Source: DASXAI01 sp963728985 (GTDB lineage Bacteria > Actinomycetota > Acidimicrobiia > Acidimicrobiales > Ilumatobacteraceae). From it: DNA of 64,000 nt. The stretch lies in NCBI GenBank assembly GCA_963728985.1, contig CAVSME010000009.1:310001-374000 (forward strand), read 5' to 3'. The notes beneath the pieces are model-generated. The model was given only the letters and a program-made list of their open reading frames with translations. It was not told the origin of the DNA and ran no database searches. Both the position numbers and the translations under genes were made by a program. Of the stretch, positions 17,247 to 25,876 are shown in pieces. The stretch's first letter is position 1. Each line of letters opens with the position of its first letter.

Positions 17247-18263
17247 GTGGGGACGCCCCTCGCCGAGCACGTCGTCCAAGTGCATCTCACGACGAGATGC
17301 AACCTCCGGTGTGCGCACTGCTACAGCGCGTCGGGACCGGACCGGGCCGACGAGCTCGACCTTCGTGTCGTGCTCGCCGCGCTGGAGAGACTGCGCGGCG
17401 AGGGGTATTCCCAGCTCAGCCTGTCGGGCGGAGAACCGACGCTCTACAAGGATCTGCCGGAGCTGCTCGCACAGGCCAAGCAGCTCGGTTGGCGAACAAG
17501 CGTCGTCACGAACGGGCTCACGGTCGCCAGTCGTCGATTCGAGCAGTCCGCGCCGTCGATGGACGTCGTCGCGGTCAGCTTGGACGGCGGGGAAGCCACC
17601 CATGATCGGCTCCGGGGGCGCGACGGCTCGTTTCGAAAGGCGCTCGAGAACCTCGCGGCGCTGAAGACGATGGTGCCGGTCGTCGCAGTAGCGACGTGCG
17701 TGACGCGTGATGTCCTCGCCGAACTGCCAGAACTTCACGCTCTGTTGGGCTCGATCGGCGTGGACGTCATGCAGCTCCGGCCGCTGGCGAAGGTCGGCCG
17801 GGCTGCCGAGATGGACACCGGCACCACCGGGTTGTCGAGCGCGGACACGATTCGCCTGGCGGCGCTCACCGCCTACCTCGACCGGGCGCCGGGCGGCCCG
17901 AGGGTGCGCTGCGAGCAGGTGCGACGAGATCACCTGCCCGCCGCGATCGAGACGTTCACGATCCTTCAGCCGCAACCTGATCGGCTGCCGTTCAGCGCGC
18001 TGGTCAACCCGCTGGTCATCGACGAGCGGGGCGATGTGTACCCCTTCGCCTACGGACTCCCCCGCCGCTACTCGCTCGGGAATGTGTGTTCACTCAGCAC
18101 CGAGGAGCTCCATCGCGCCCGATCGCTCGCTCTCCTCCCCGACCTCATTCGCGCAACGGCAACGCTCGCACAGGCATCGGATTGCCCACCGTTCGTCGAT
18201 TGGTACAGCCTGCTGCTCTTGGCGGCGGTGCCAGTGCAGAGCCCGGTATCGGTCCGGCGCTGA
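17247..18263 (+). CDS. Radical SAM protein with cysteine-poor C-terminal domain
   Basis: This 338-residue protein carries the [4Fe-4S]/SAM motif C18xxxC22xxC25 in TTRCNLRCAHCYS, then 'LSLSGGEPTLY' (GGEP SAM contact) and 'VVAVSLDGG'. The C-terminal part 'VNPLVIDERGDVYPFAYG' followed by 'SLGNV' resembles the SPASM/twitch fold of peptide-modifying enzymes. The expected auxiliary-cluster cysteines are replaced (YPFAYG rather than YPCPYG), and only scattered Cys remain. GTG 17247 follows the 104-residue gene at once. The likely role is modification of a small peptide or cofactor. The target is unknown. Confidence 0.82.
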   Translation: MGTPLAEHVVQVHLTTRCNLRCAHCYSASGPDRADELDLRVVLAALERLRGEGYSQLSLSGGEPTLYKDLPELLAQAKQLGWRTSVVTNGLTVASRRFEQSAPSMDVVAVSLDGGEATHDRLRGRDGSFRKALENLAALKTMVPVVAVATCVTRDVLAELPELHALLGSIGVDVMQLRPLAKVGRAAEMDTGTTGLSSADTIRLAALTAYLDRAPGGPRVRCEQVRRDHLPAAIETFTILQPQPDRLPFSALVNPLVIDERGDVYPFAYGLPRRYSLGNVCSLSTEELHRARSLALLPDLIRATATLAQASDCPPFVDWYSLLLLAAVPVQSPVSVRR

Positions 18264-18271
18264 GAGGACGA

Positions 18272-18760
18272 TCAGCCCACCGGGTGCCGATCGGTCCACG
18301 GATGGGCGACCTCGAGGCTGCGGGACACGTGCAGGAGCAGGTCTTCCCGCCACGGCGCGGCGACCAGCTGGACGCCGACGGGCAGGCCAGTCGCATCGTC
18401 GTGATGGACCGGGACCGAGATCGCCGGTTGGCCGTCACGTTGAACAGTGAGGTGAACACGGCCATCGGGATGCTGTTGTGGAGTGCCTGCAGCGGATCGT
18501 CACCACCTGTTCGCCACGCACCGATGCGTGGGGGCAGGCACGCCATCGTGGGGGTGACGAGGAGGTCGAACCGGGCGACGAAGCCCTCGACGATGCAGGC
18601 GGGACAATTGCTGGGTGTTCCTCACGGCCTCGGCATAGGCCCAGGAGTCCAGTGTCCGGGCCGCTTCCCGCACGGCCCGATTGTGCGGCTCGACGCTGCG
18701 GGGGTCGGCGAGCTCGATCCCGACGCTGCCGACGTTCCAGATGGTCGTGAAGGCGGCGAC
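18272..18760 (-). pseudogene. Amidase family remnant (C-terminal third, frameshifted)
   Basis: Three frames stitched together give the C-terminus of an amidase-signature enzyme. In order they read 'TIWNVGSVGIELADPRSVEP', 'WAYAEAVRNTQQLSR', then 'IVEGFVARFDLLVTPTMACL', 'SIPMAVFTSLFNVT', then 'GQPAISVPVHHDD' and 'GLPVGVQLVAAPWREDLLLH', ending at 18272. Shifts are near 18600 (one extra T) and near 18430 (one G missing from a GGG). The N-terminal two-thirds with the Ser-Ser-Lys triad are absent. The sequence stops abruptly at about 18760, where the remnant of an ABC ATPase on the other strand begins. Confidence 0.75.
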
Positions 18761-18917
18761 TTCGATCGTCGACGTCGCGTCGGCGATGGCGGTGGCGGGC
18801 ATCGGTCTCGAGGACCTCAGCCTGCGCCAACCCACGCTCGACGACGTGTTCCTCACGCTCACCGGGTCGGCACCCGTCGGCGTCGACGCAACCGCTCGAG
18901 AAGGGAGCGACCTGTGA
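18745..18917 (+). pseudogene. ABC transporter ATPase remnant (DrrA-type C-terminus)
   Basis: Only the C-terminal tail of a DrrA-like ATPase is present, reading DVASAMAVAGIGLEDLSLRQ and then PTLDDVFLTLTG, a conserved closing motif of this family. Walker A, signature and Walker B are missing. The last codons overlap the permease start in a GTGA at 18914-18917, the usual coupling of drrA and drrB. The permease is therefore left without its own ATPase here. Confidence 0.75.
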
Positions 18918-19768
18918 CCACAACGATGACCGCCATCACCACGCCGTCGCCTGTAACTGTCGACGGCTCCGTGCCCGCCCCGCGCGGAGTCGCGCACGAT
19001 GCCTGGGTGATCGCCCGCCGGGGGCTGCTGCACATGCGCCGCCAGCCGGAGGTGCTCACCGACGCCACCGTCCAACCGGTCCTGTTCGTCCTGATGTTCG
19101 GCTACGTGTTCGGCGGCGCCATCGGCGTCCCCGGCGCCGGGAACTACCGCGAGTTCCTGATGTGCGGCATCTTCGCCCAGACGGTCGTCTTCGGCGCCTT
19201 CGGTGTCGCCGTCGCCCTCGCCACCGACCGCAAGAACCAAGTGGTCGATCGGTTCAGGTCCCTCCCGCTCGCCAGTGGTGCGGTGCTCGGCGGCCACGCC
19301 CTCGCCAACCTGCTCAAGTCGCTGCTGCCGATCGCCCTCACGTCGCTGTGCGGCCTCGCCGTCGGATGGCGGATCAACGGCAGCGCCCTGGACGCCATGG
19401 GCGGCTACCTCCTGCTGCTCGGCTTCGCGTTCGCCATGGTCTGGGTCGGCATCCTCCTCGGCAGCGTGGTGTCCACACCCGAAGGCGTCAGCGGGATTGC
19501 GTTCGTCGTGCTCCTCCCGGTGACGTTCATCGCCAGCACCTTCGTGCCCACGGCCACGATGCCCAGCGTGCTGCGCACGATCGCCGAGTGGAATCCGACC
19601 ACCACGCTGGCCGATGCCCTCCGAGTCCAGTTCGGCAACCCGCACGCCCCATCCGCCTCAGGAGACCCCTGGTCGATCGCCCACCCGGCCGCCTACTCGA
19701 TCGTCGGCATCGTCGTGGTCTGCGCGCCGCTCGCCGTCCGCGCCTACCGGCGCTCGCTCAGCCGCTGA
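18914..19768 (+). CDS. ABC-2 type transporter permease (DrrB-like)
   Basis: This 284-residue permease has six predicted membrane segments. It starts at GTG 18914 and contains 'LLHMRRQPEVLTDATVQPVL', the typical DrrB N-terminus, and 'DRKNQVVDRFRSLPLASGAV', the cytoplasmic coupling region. Such permeases export drugs or lipids together with a DrrA ATPase. Its ATPase is truncated just upstream, so function here would require another ATPase. The apparent longer frame upstream is shadow sequence. Confidence 0.87.
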   Translation: MTTTMTAITTPSPVTVDGSVPAPRGVAHDAWVIARRGLLHMRRQPEVLTDATVQPVLFVLMFGYVFGGAIGVPGAGNYREFLMCGIFAQTVVFGAFGVAVALATDRKNQVVDRFRSLPLASGAVLGGHALANLLKSLLPIALTSLCGLAVGWRINGSALDAMGGYLLLLGFAFAMVWVGILLGSVVSTPEGVSGIAFVVLLPVTFIASTFVPTATMPSVLRTIAEWNPTTTLADALRVQFGNPHAPSASGDPWSIAHPAAYSIVGIVVVCAPLAVRAYRRSLSR

Positions 19769-19829
19769 CCGTCCTCGCACGGTCCGCCCAGCTGCTTGCC
19801 GGTCATCGTCTTCATGGGCTCTCGCCTTC

Positions 19830-20192
19830 CTATGCCTTGTCCTGGATGAGTCCGAGGACGTTGCCGTCGAGGTCGGTGACGGAGGCCACGACACGGCCGC
19901 CGCCGACCTCGTTCGCCGCGTCCCTGATGGTCGCCCCCGCCGCCGTCAGCTCGGCCAGCTTGGCGTCGAGGTCGTCGACGTGCCAGTACGCGACCGGCGA
20001 CGTCAGGCCCTGCGGGCCACCTCCGGGCAGCAGACCGATGTGCTGGCCGGCGACGTCGAATCCGACGTAGTAGGCCGAGTCGGCCGACGGCTCGACGCCG
20101 AGGAGAGCGGTGTAGACCACCTTGGCCTTCTCCACGTCGGACACCGGGTGCAGGACGGTCTTGATCCCCTGGACAGATGATGCCGTGCTCAC
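19830..20192 (-). CDS. VOC (glyoxalase/bleomycin-resistance fold) family protein
   Basis: This 120-residue protein has the beta-alpha-beta-beta-beta fold of VOC proteins. It shows 'VSDVEKAKVVYTALLGVEPS' near the start, 'PVAYWHVDDLDAKLAEL' in the middle and 'SVTDLDGNVLGLIQD' at the end. GTG 20192 is the likely start because AAGGAGG lies 6 bp upstream, although the frame is open to 20213. The substrate is unknown. It is divergent from a TetR regulator across 70 bp. Confidence 0.85.
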   Translation of the reverse strand: MSTASSVQGIKTVLHPVSDVEKAKVVYTALLGVEPSADSAYYVGFDVAGQHIGLLPGGGPQGLTSPVAYWHVDDLDAKLAELTAAGATIRDAANEVGGGRVVASVTDLDGNVLGLIQDKA

Positions 20193-20214
20193 TGGTTCCT
20201 CCTTGAGGTTCACT

Positions 20215-20247
20215 CACCAGTTGGTACTGGTGCTCTCGAATTGAGAG
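20215..20247. promoter_or_regulatory. Two adjacent perfect inverted repeats, likely TetR operator
   Basis: CACCAG-TTGGTA-CTGGTG (20215-20232) is followed directly by CTCTC-GAATT-GAGAG (20233-20247), in the divergent region between the VOC gene and the TetR gene. A -10-like TACTAT follows at 20251-20256, just before the TetR GTG. Autoregulation by the adjacent TetR protein is the natural inference. Two different dyads side by side could bind two dimers or two proteins. Confidence 0.55.
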
Positions 20248-20262
20248 TGATACTATCGATTT

Positions 20263-20907
20263 GTGCCCGAGTCCGTCAAGCGCCAATCGTCGAACCAGAG
20301 CGGGCAGGGTCAGGCCCGCACCCGGCTCGCCCGGCGAGCCGTCATCGACGCCGCCCGGATGCTGTTCCTCGAGCGCGGGTACGTGGCCACCACCATCGAG
20401 GCGATCAGCCAGCACTCCGACGTCCCTCCCGCGACCGTCTATCGCCTCTTCTCCTCGAAGCTCGGGATCCTCAGAGCGCTCCTCGAAACCTCCATCGCCG
20501 GTGATGATCAGCCGCTCGCGGTCCAGGAGCGGCCCGATGTGGCATCGCTGCTCACCCAACCCGATCCGGGCCGGCTCCTCGCCGGGCTCGCTGCCGTGAC
20601 GACGGCGATCAACCAGCGGACCAACGACGTCTACCGCGTCCTCACGAGCGCCGCCGGGTCCGATCCCGCCGCCGCCGAGCTGTTCGACGAGACCAGGCGG
20701 CAGCGCGATCAGGGGCAGGGCCAGATCGCCCGCGCGCTGTCCCGAGCACACGCACTCAAACCGGGGCTGCGCGAACGCGACGCCGCCGACCTGATCCATG
20801 CGCTGATGTCCCCCGAGGTCTACCGCCTCCTCGTCGGCGACCGAGGCTGGTCAGCCGAGCGGTACCGGCAGTGGCTGGCGACGACGCTCACGCAACAGCT
20901 GATCTGA
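20263..20907 (+). CDS. TetR/AcrR family transcriptional regulator
   Basis: This 214-residue protein has a TetR helix-turn-helix at about residues 25-70 (AARMLFLERGYVATTIEAIS, then 'VPPATVYRLFSSK'). The all-helical ligand domain shows no recognisable signature. GTG 20263 is very close to the TACTAT -10-like box, so the mRNA may be leaderless. It probably regulates the divergent VOC gene and perhaps the amidohydrolase-P450 genes downstream (74-bp gap). Confidence 0.87.
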   Translation: MPESVKRQSSNQSGQGQARTRLARRAVIDAARMLFLERGYVATTIEAISQHSDVPPATVYRLFSSKLGILRALLETSIAGDDQPLAVQERPDVASLLTQPDPGRLLAGLAAVTTAINQRTNDVYRVLTSAAGSDPAAAELFDETRRQRDQGQGQIARALSRAHALKPGLRERDAADLIHALMSPEVYRLLVGDRGWSAERYRQWLATTLTQQLI

Positions 20908-20981
20908 CCGGTCGCGCCCGCCCGCCTCATGCCCGAAGTCACGTTCGGCGCGAGACTGGGCGCGACGAATCGAGGGAGCCC

Positions 20982-22172
20982 ATGGCCACTGACACGACGC
21001 CCGCCGACGACGTCCTCGCCGGCATCAAGGTCATCGACGTCGACACCCACCTGTCCGAGCCGGCCGACCTCTGGACGTCACGGGCGCCGGCGCGCTACCG
21101 GGATCAGGTGCCGCGCCAGCAGGAGGTCAACGGCCGCATGCGGTGGGTCGTGGGCGAGGGCATCGACCTCGGCGGGACGGGCGCGTCGAGCGTGATCGAC
21201 CGCGACGGCGGGAAGATGTACGGCGTCGGCTGGATGAAGATGCCCGTTGCCGAGGTGCACGACGCCTCGTCGCAGATCCCGGCCCGGCTGGTGATGATGG
21301 ACCACCTCGGTGTCCACGCCCAGGTGATGTACCCGAACGTGGCCGGCTTCGGGAACCAGGCCTTCCTCGGCGTGGACGATGCCGGCCTCCGGCTGGTGTG
21401 CGCCCAGATCTACAACGACGCCGGCGCCGAGTTCCAGGAGGCGTCCGGCCAGCGCATCTTCCCGATGGCGCTCGTTCCGTGGTGGGACGTCGACGCCGCC
21501 GTCGAGGAAGTGCGCCGTTGCGCGGCCATGGGGCTACGGGGCATCGTCACGTGCTCGAACCCGGAAGACGCCGGCCTGCCCGATCTGGCCCAGCCCGAGT
21601 GGACGCCCTTCTTCGAGACATGCGAAGACCTGGAGCTGGCCATCAACTTCCACATCGGCTCGAGCGGCCGGGAGATGGACTTCTACGGCAAGACGCCATG
21701 GCCCTCGCAGGGCAATGAGACCCGGCTCGCCCTCGGCTCGGCCAACCTCTTCCTCGGGAACGCCCGGGTCATCGGCAACCTGATCTACGCCGGGATCCCC
21801 GAACGCCATCCCGGCTGCAAGTTCGTCTCGGTCGAGTCCGGCGTGGGCTGGGTGCCCTTCTACCTCGACGCCCTCGACTACGAGATGAGCGAGACGATGC
21901 CCAACGACCGCACGAAGCTGACGCTGCTGCCGTCGGAGTACTACAAGCGACAGTTCTTCAGCTGCTTCTGGTTCGAGCGCTCGGGCCTGCGCACCGCCAT
22001 CGAGGTCCTCGGTCCCCACACGGTCCTGTTCGAGACCGACTTCCCCCATCCCACGTGCCTCTACCCCGGCGGCCCCGGTCATGTGCGCAACGCGCTGGCC
22101 GAGCTCGACGACGAGACCCGCCGGCTCGTCCTCCAGGACAACGCCGCCCGCTTGTACCGCATACCGCTCTGA
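20982..22172 (+). CDS. Amidohydrolase family protein (PF04909-like)
   Basis: This 396-residue metal-dependent TIM-barrel hydrolase or decarboxylase has 'IDVDTHLSEPADLW' at the N-terminus (first metal ligands D-x-H), 'LAINFHIGSSG' in the middle (metal His) and 'FETDFPHPTC' near the C-terminus (catalytic Asp). These place it with the ACMSD/2-hydronaphthoate-type amidohydrolase-2 family often found beside P450s in actinobacteria. ATG 20982 follows AGGGAG. The P450 starts 76 bp downstream. Confidence 0.86.
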   Translation: MATDTTPADDVLAGIKVIDVDTHLSEPADLWTSRAPARYRDQVPRQQEVNGRMRWVVGEGIDLGGTGASSVIDRDGGKMYGVGWMKMPVAEVHDASSQIPARLVMMDHLGVHAQVMYPNVAGFGNQAFLGVDDAGLRLVCAQIYNDAGAEFQEASGQRIFPMALVPWWDVDAAVEEVRRCAAMGLRGIVTCSNPEDAGLPDLAQPEWTPFFETCEDLELAINFHIGSSGREMDFYGKTPWPSQGNETRLALGSANLFLGNARVIGNLIYAGIPERHPGCKFVSVESGVGWVPFYLDALDYEMSETMPNDRTKLTLLPSEYYKRQFFSCFWFERSGLRTAIEVLGPHTVLFETDFPHPTCLYPGGPGHVRNALAELDDETRRLVLQDNAARLYRIPL

Positions 22173-22248
22173 AGCGGCGATGTGTTGATCTTCTATTTCT
22201 GGTTCGAATAGCCTACCGCCGCCTGAGTCCTTCGTTTGGGGGGTAGAG

Positions 22249-23502
22249 ATGGAGCTCGCGGCGACGCCACACGAGGTCACGATCGACGTCGACATCTCAT
22301 CGAACGCCTTCTGGGCGAAGTCGTTCGAAGAGCGTGAAGACAGCTTCGCCAGGCTCCGGCGAGAGGCGCCGGTCAGCTGGCACCCGCCCACCGAGTTCCC
22401 GTTCCCTCACGAGGAGCAGGGCTTCTGGGCCGTCGTCACGCACGAGGACATCAGCACCGTCAGCCGCCAGACGCGCCGGTTCGGGTCGAGCTTCGGCGTG
22501 AGCCTCGACCCCATCCCGGTCGAGCTCGCCCGATCGCTCAGCTTCTTCTTGATGATGGACGCCCCCGAACACGCGCGGTACCGCGCCCTGGTGACCGCGG
22601 CGTTCACCCGCCACCAGGTGCGGCTGATCGACGAGCAGATCCGCGTCGCCGCCCGCGAGATCGTCAGCGACCTCCACGGGGCGGGCGACATCGACTTCGT
22701 CGAGCAGTGCGCGTCGCGGCTGCCGATGCGAACCATCGCCGACATGATGGGCGTGCCCGAGTCCGAGCGAGTGGCGGCAGCCCGCGCCGGCGACGCGGTG
22801 ATCGGCCGGTCCGACCCCTCGTTCGGTGACCCGAACGATCCGATCGCAACGATGGTGGCCGCTCGAGAGCACCTCTACCAGCTGGGCGCCGACCTGGCTC
22901 GTCACCGTCGGGAGCACCCGAGCGACGACCTGCTCACCAACCTGGTGAACGCCGAGGTCGACGGCCAGCGGCTCACCGATGACGACATCGGGGCGTTCAT
23001 GGTCCTGTTCACGGTCGCCGGCAACGACACGACCAGGAACACGACATCGCTCGCGATGGTCGCGTTCGACAGGAATCCCGACCAGCGCGCCTACGTGTCG
23101 CAGGACGTGGACGGGCGCATCATGCCGGCCGTCGAGGAGTTCGTCCGCCACGGCTCACCGGTCATGCAGTTCACCCGGACTGCGCTCGTCGACACGGAGC
23201 TCGGTGGTCAGCACATCGCGCAGGGCGACAAGGTGTGCATCTTCTACTGTTCGGGCAATCGCGACGAGTCGGTGTTCGAACGACCGCACGCCTTCGATGT
23301 CTCCCGGGCCAAGAACCCCCACGTCGGGTTCGGCGGCGGCGGCCCCCACTTCTGCGTCGGCGCCGGCCTGGCGCGGTCACAGCTGCGGGCCGTGGTCGGC
23401 GAGTTGCTGACCCGCATCCCGGACATCGAAGTCGGTGAGCCCGAGTTCGCCGCCGGGAACTTCATTCGCGTCGTCACGAGCCTCCCCGCGCGCGTGCCCT
23501 GA
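22249..23502 (+). CDS. Cytochrome P450
   Basis: This 417-residue soluble bacterial P450 has all key motifs. The I-helix oxygen-binding motif is AGNDTTRN, the K-helix ExxR is within VEEFVRH, and the heme loop FGGGGPHFCVGAGLAR carries the axial Cys. The 'MMDAPEHARYRALVTAAFTR' segment is the usual C-helix region. I-helix and heme loop resemble the CYP124/125/142 group acting on sterol or branched lipid chains, but the substrate is not certain. The ATG follows TTGGGGGGTAGAG. It probably forms a unit with the upstream amidohydrolase. Confidence 0.92.
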   Translation: MELAATPHEVTIDVDISSNAFWAKSFEEREDSFARLRREAPVSWHPPTEFPFPHEEQGFWAVVTHEDISTVSRQTRRFGSSFGVSLDPIPVELARSLSFFLMMDAPEHARYRALVTAAFTRHQVRLIDEQIRVAAREIVSDLHGAGDIDFVEQCASRLPMRTIADMMGVPESERVAAARAGDAVIGRSDPSFGDPNDPIATMVAAREHLYQLGADLARHRREHPSDDLLTNLVNAEVDGQRLTDDDIGAFMVLFTVAGNDTTRNTTSLAMVAFDRNPDQRAYVSQDVDGRIMPAVEEFVRHGSPVMQFTRTALVDTELGGQHIAQGDKVCIFYCSGNRDESVFERPHAFDVSRAKNPHVGFGGGGPHFCVGAGLARSQLRAVVGELLTRIPDIEVGEPEFAAGNFIRVVTSLPARVP

Positions 23503-23607
23503 CGATCACCCAGATTTCTGGGAGCGGGTCGTGCCCCGCTCGGCGACCGCAAGGAGAACCCGACGCTGGCTGAGCGAGCGGCGGCCACGCCTCGCCCGGC
23601 GGCAGCC

Positions 23608-24050
23608 TCAGCCTGAACCAGTCGGCCGCGCCGATCCATCGGGTTGCACCTCGTGCTCGAGAGGGGCGCCGGCCAGATAGCGCTCGAGGTTGGCGATGAA
23701 CACCTCGCCGGCCCGCAGGAACGTGCCGTTGCCGTGGGCCGAGGTGTGCGGTGTGACGAGCACGCGAGGGTGGGCCCACAGCGGATCGTCGGCGGGCAGC
23801 GGCTCGCGCTCGGTGACGTCGAGCACGGCGCCACCGAGCTGGCCGCGGTCGAGCGCCGCCAGCAACGCCGCGTCTCGGCCGTCGAGCGCACCCATGCCAC
23901 CTCGATCGGAGGGTCGGGCTCGATCGGTGTGCCGTCAACGTCCCGGATCGTGCCGTCGGCGCCCATCACGACCCGCGCGATGGACGGGTCGACCGCCTCG
24001 ATTCGGATACCGAACTGCTCGTTGGCCACCGCGCTGATCAGCACCCTCAC
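23608..24050 (-). pseudogene. D-2-hydroxyacid dehydrogenase remnant, internal deletion and frameshift
   Basis: The first ~55 codons (MRVLISAVANEQFGIRIEAV and following, to 'IEVAWVR') match the N-terminus of a D-isomer-specific 2-hydroxyacid dehydrogenase. From about 23890 a different frame gives the C-terminus, 'RDAALLAALDRGQLGGAVLD' and 'HPRVLVTPHTSAHGN', with the catalytic His region, ending at 23608. The NAD-binding Rossmann core (roughly 180 residues) is missing. Total coding length is under half the usual ~320 residues, so this is a dead gene. Confidence 0.72.
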
Positions 24051-24077
24051 CGGACGTCTGGCCCTCGTGTCGCCTGG

Positions 24078-24809
24078 TCACCCACCTGGCCGAGGCTCCG
24101 TCGCAAGAAGCTGCGCCAGGTCACGCCGGGCGTAGCGGTTGTGCCAGAACTCCTCCTCGAACACCGTAGAGATGCACTCGCGTACGAGGTGGGGGCCGTT
24201 CTCGAGCACGTCGACGGTTCGGGTGAGGTCGTCGGTCGTGACGCCGGCGAGGTACTCCCGAAGCCCCCTCAGACGTTCGGCCCGCACCGCCAGGACATCA
24301 GACAGCGACGGTGCCGCCTCGAGGTCGAGGCCGGGCCACGGGAAGTCGAGCGACCCTGTGTTGGGCAGTCCGAACGCATGGAACGATCCCTCCAGGATCG
24401 GGGCGGTGAACCACTTGTCGATCGCGAGGACGAGGTGCCGCAACGTCTGCACGAACGACCACTCACCCTCGACTGACACGAACACGTCCGGCGCCGGAAG
24501 CCCCTCCGCCAGCGCAATCGTCTCTGCCCACGCCGCATCCAGTGCCGCCCGAGCGGCGCGCATGCTCTCGGGGTCCGCGGCGCGCAGCACCGCTCGCAGG
24601 GGATACCAGCGATCGTGGTCGTTGACGAAGGCCGTCACGTCGACACCGTTGATCACGATCCGCTCGACGAACGCCTCGATCTCGACATCGACGAGCCATG
24701 CATGCGTGATCTTCGCGTCGCTGAGGTTCACGTCCCGGAACCGCGCCCCCCGCAGATCAGCGCCCCAGAACACCGCTCCAGTGAGATCACCCTCGAACTC
24801 TTGAGGCAC
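24078..24809 (-). CDS. DinB-family protein with N-terminal pentapeptide-like segment
   Basis: This 243-residue protein has two parts. Residues 8-35 read LTGAVFWGADLRGARFRDVN, an A(D/N)LxG-like pentapeptide helix of one to two coils. Residues about 90-235 form a DinB-like four-helix bundle with 'EWSFVQTLRHLVLAIDKWF' and the closing 'EEFWHNRYARRDL', the usual DinB signature with metal-binding His. Cofactor and role are unknown, and such proteins include thiol-dependent transferases. The start is GTG 24809 after AAAGGGG. Confidence 0.8.
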   Translation of the reverse strand: MPQEFEGDLTGAVFWGADLRGARFRDVNLSDAKITHAWLVDVEIEAFVERIVINGVDVTAFVNDHDRWYPLRAVLRAADPESMRAARAALDAAWAETIALAEGLPAPDVFVSVEGEWSFVQTLRHLVLAIDKWFTAPILEGSFHAFGLPNTGSLDFPWPGLDLEAAPSLSDVLAVRAERLRGLREYLAGVTTDDLTRTVDVLENGPHLVRECISTVFEEEFWHNRYARRDLAQLLATEPRPGG

Positions 24810-24833
24810 ACCAGCCCCTTTCCCTCCCAGGGG

Positions 24834-25826
24834 CTACATGCCGTCGACCTTGGGCATGATGTCCTCCTTCAGCCGCTTCAGGTCGTCGAGCGTCTTGGCG
24901 ACCGGCACGCCCGCGAACGGCGGCCAGAGGAGCGGCATCGTCAATCCCGCATCCTTGTAGCGCTTGAGGTTGTCGGTGATCTGGGCGACGGTGCCTGCCA
25001 GCAGGTTGGTGGCCTTGCCCTGCACCGTCTGATCAGTCTCCTCGTCGGTGATGACGAACCAGACCATGCTGCAGATCTCGAGATCTTCGACCGAGCGGGA
25101 ACTGCCGAGCTCCTCCAGTTCGCGCTGGATGGCGCCCCGCCACTGCTTCAGCTCGTCGGGCGTGTCCTGAATCCCGATCCACCCGGCCAGGCCGTACTTG
25201 GCGATGCGGTTCGCCGAGCGCTTCGGGTCCTTGAGCCCGCTGAAGAAGATCGGCGGGTGCGGCTTCTGCACCGGCTTCGCGCCGAACCCACAGCTGTCGA
25301 AGTCGGCGAACTCACCCTGGTACTCGAAGAGGTCGTTCGTCCAGATGCCCTGCATGATCTCGATCGTCTCGCGCACGTGCTTGTGCCGCTTGGGAAAGAT
25401 GTGGGCGGCGCTGGCGGCCGCGAATTCCTCGGGCATCCAGCCGGACCCCACGCCCACGTTGACCCGGCCGTTCGAAAGGTGATCCACGGTGGCGATCTCC
25501 GCGGCGAGGACGCCGGGGGCGCGGTACGGCGTGTCGATGATGCTCATGCCGATCCGCACCTTCGTCGTCTTCGCCGCGAGCCAGGGGATCAGCGGCATCC
25601 CTTGGAGCCACTCCCCGCGGGCGGACACGGGCAATGCCTTCGGGAACTCCTCCATCATGCCGAACGAGTATTGGAGCTCCTGGCGATCGGAGGCTTCCGG
25701 CACGACGATCCGGTCGAGCGTCCAGACGGAGTCGAAGTCGAGCTGCTCGGCGACGCTCGTGAGGTCTTCGAGCTCTGTGACGGTCACCTTGTCCCGGAAG
25801 TTCGGCAGGTACAGAGCGAGCTTCAT
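24834..25826 (-). CDS. LLM class flavin/F420-dependent oxidoreductase
   Basis: This 330-residue luciferase-like enzyme begins MKLALYLPNFRDKVTVTELE. It shows 'VRIGMSIIDTPYRAPGVLAA', 'NGRVNVGVGSGWMPEEF' and 'PPIFFSGLKD', all typical of the LLM family. GGTGAGGAGAG precedes the ATG. It is 24 bp upstream of the DinB gene on the same strand, so the two are probably co-transcribed. Reaction unknown. Confidence 0.85.
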   Translation of the reverse strand: MKLALYLPNFRDKVTVTELEDLTSVAEQLDFDSVWTLDRIVVPEASDRQELQYSFGMMEEFPKALPVSARGEWLQGMPLIPWLAAKTTKVRIGMSIIDTPYRAPGVLAAEIATVDHLSNGRVNVGVGSGWMPEEFAAASAAHIFPKRHKHVRETIEIMQGIWTNDLFEYQGEFADFDSCGFGAKPVQKPHPPIFFSGLKDPKRSANRIAKYGLAGWIGIQDTPDELKQWRGAIQRELEELGSSRSVEDLEICSMVWFVITDEETDQTVQGKATNLLAGTVAQITDNLKRYKDAGLTMPLLWPPFAGVPVAKTLDDLKRLKEDIMPKVDGM

Positions 25827-25876
25827 GAGACACTCTCCTCACCGTTCGTCGGTGGCTGGAAGCTAACAGGTCCGGC

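Noticed and set aside
18086..18913. Long plus-strand frame leading into the ABC-2 permease
   Set aside because: Its translation before 18914 is Arg/Gly/Pro-rich shadow sequence; the permease N-terminus and the GTGA overlap place the start at 18914.
25840..25870. GCTAAC half-site upstream of the LLM gene at 25826 as another copy of the shared operator
   Set aside because: Only the six-base half matches (GGAAGCTAACAG); the conserved AGT and G positions of the 14-mer are absent.
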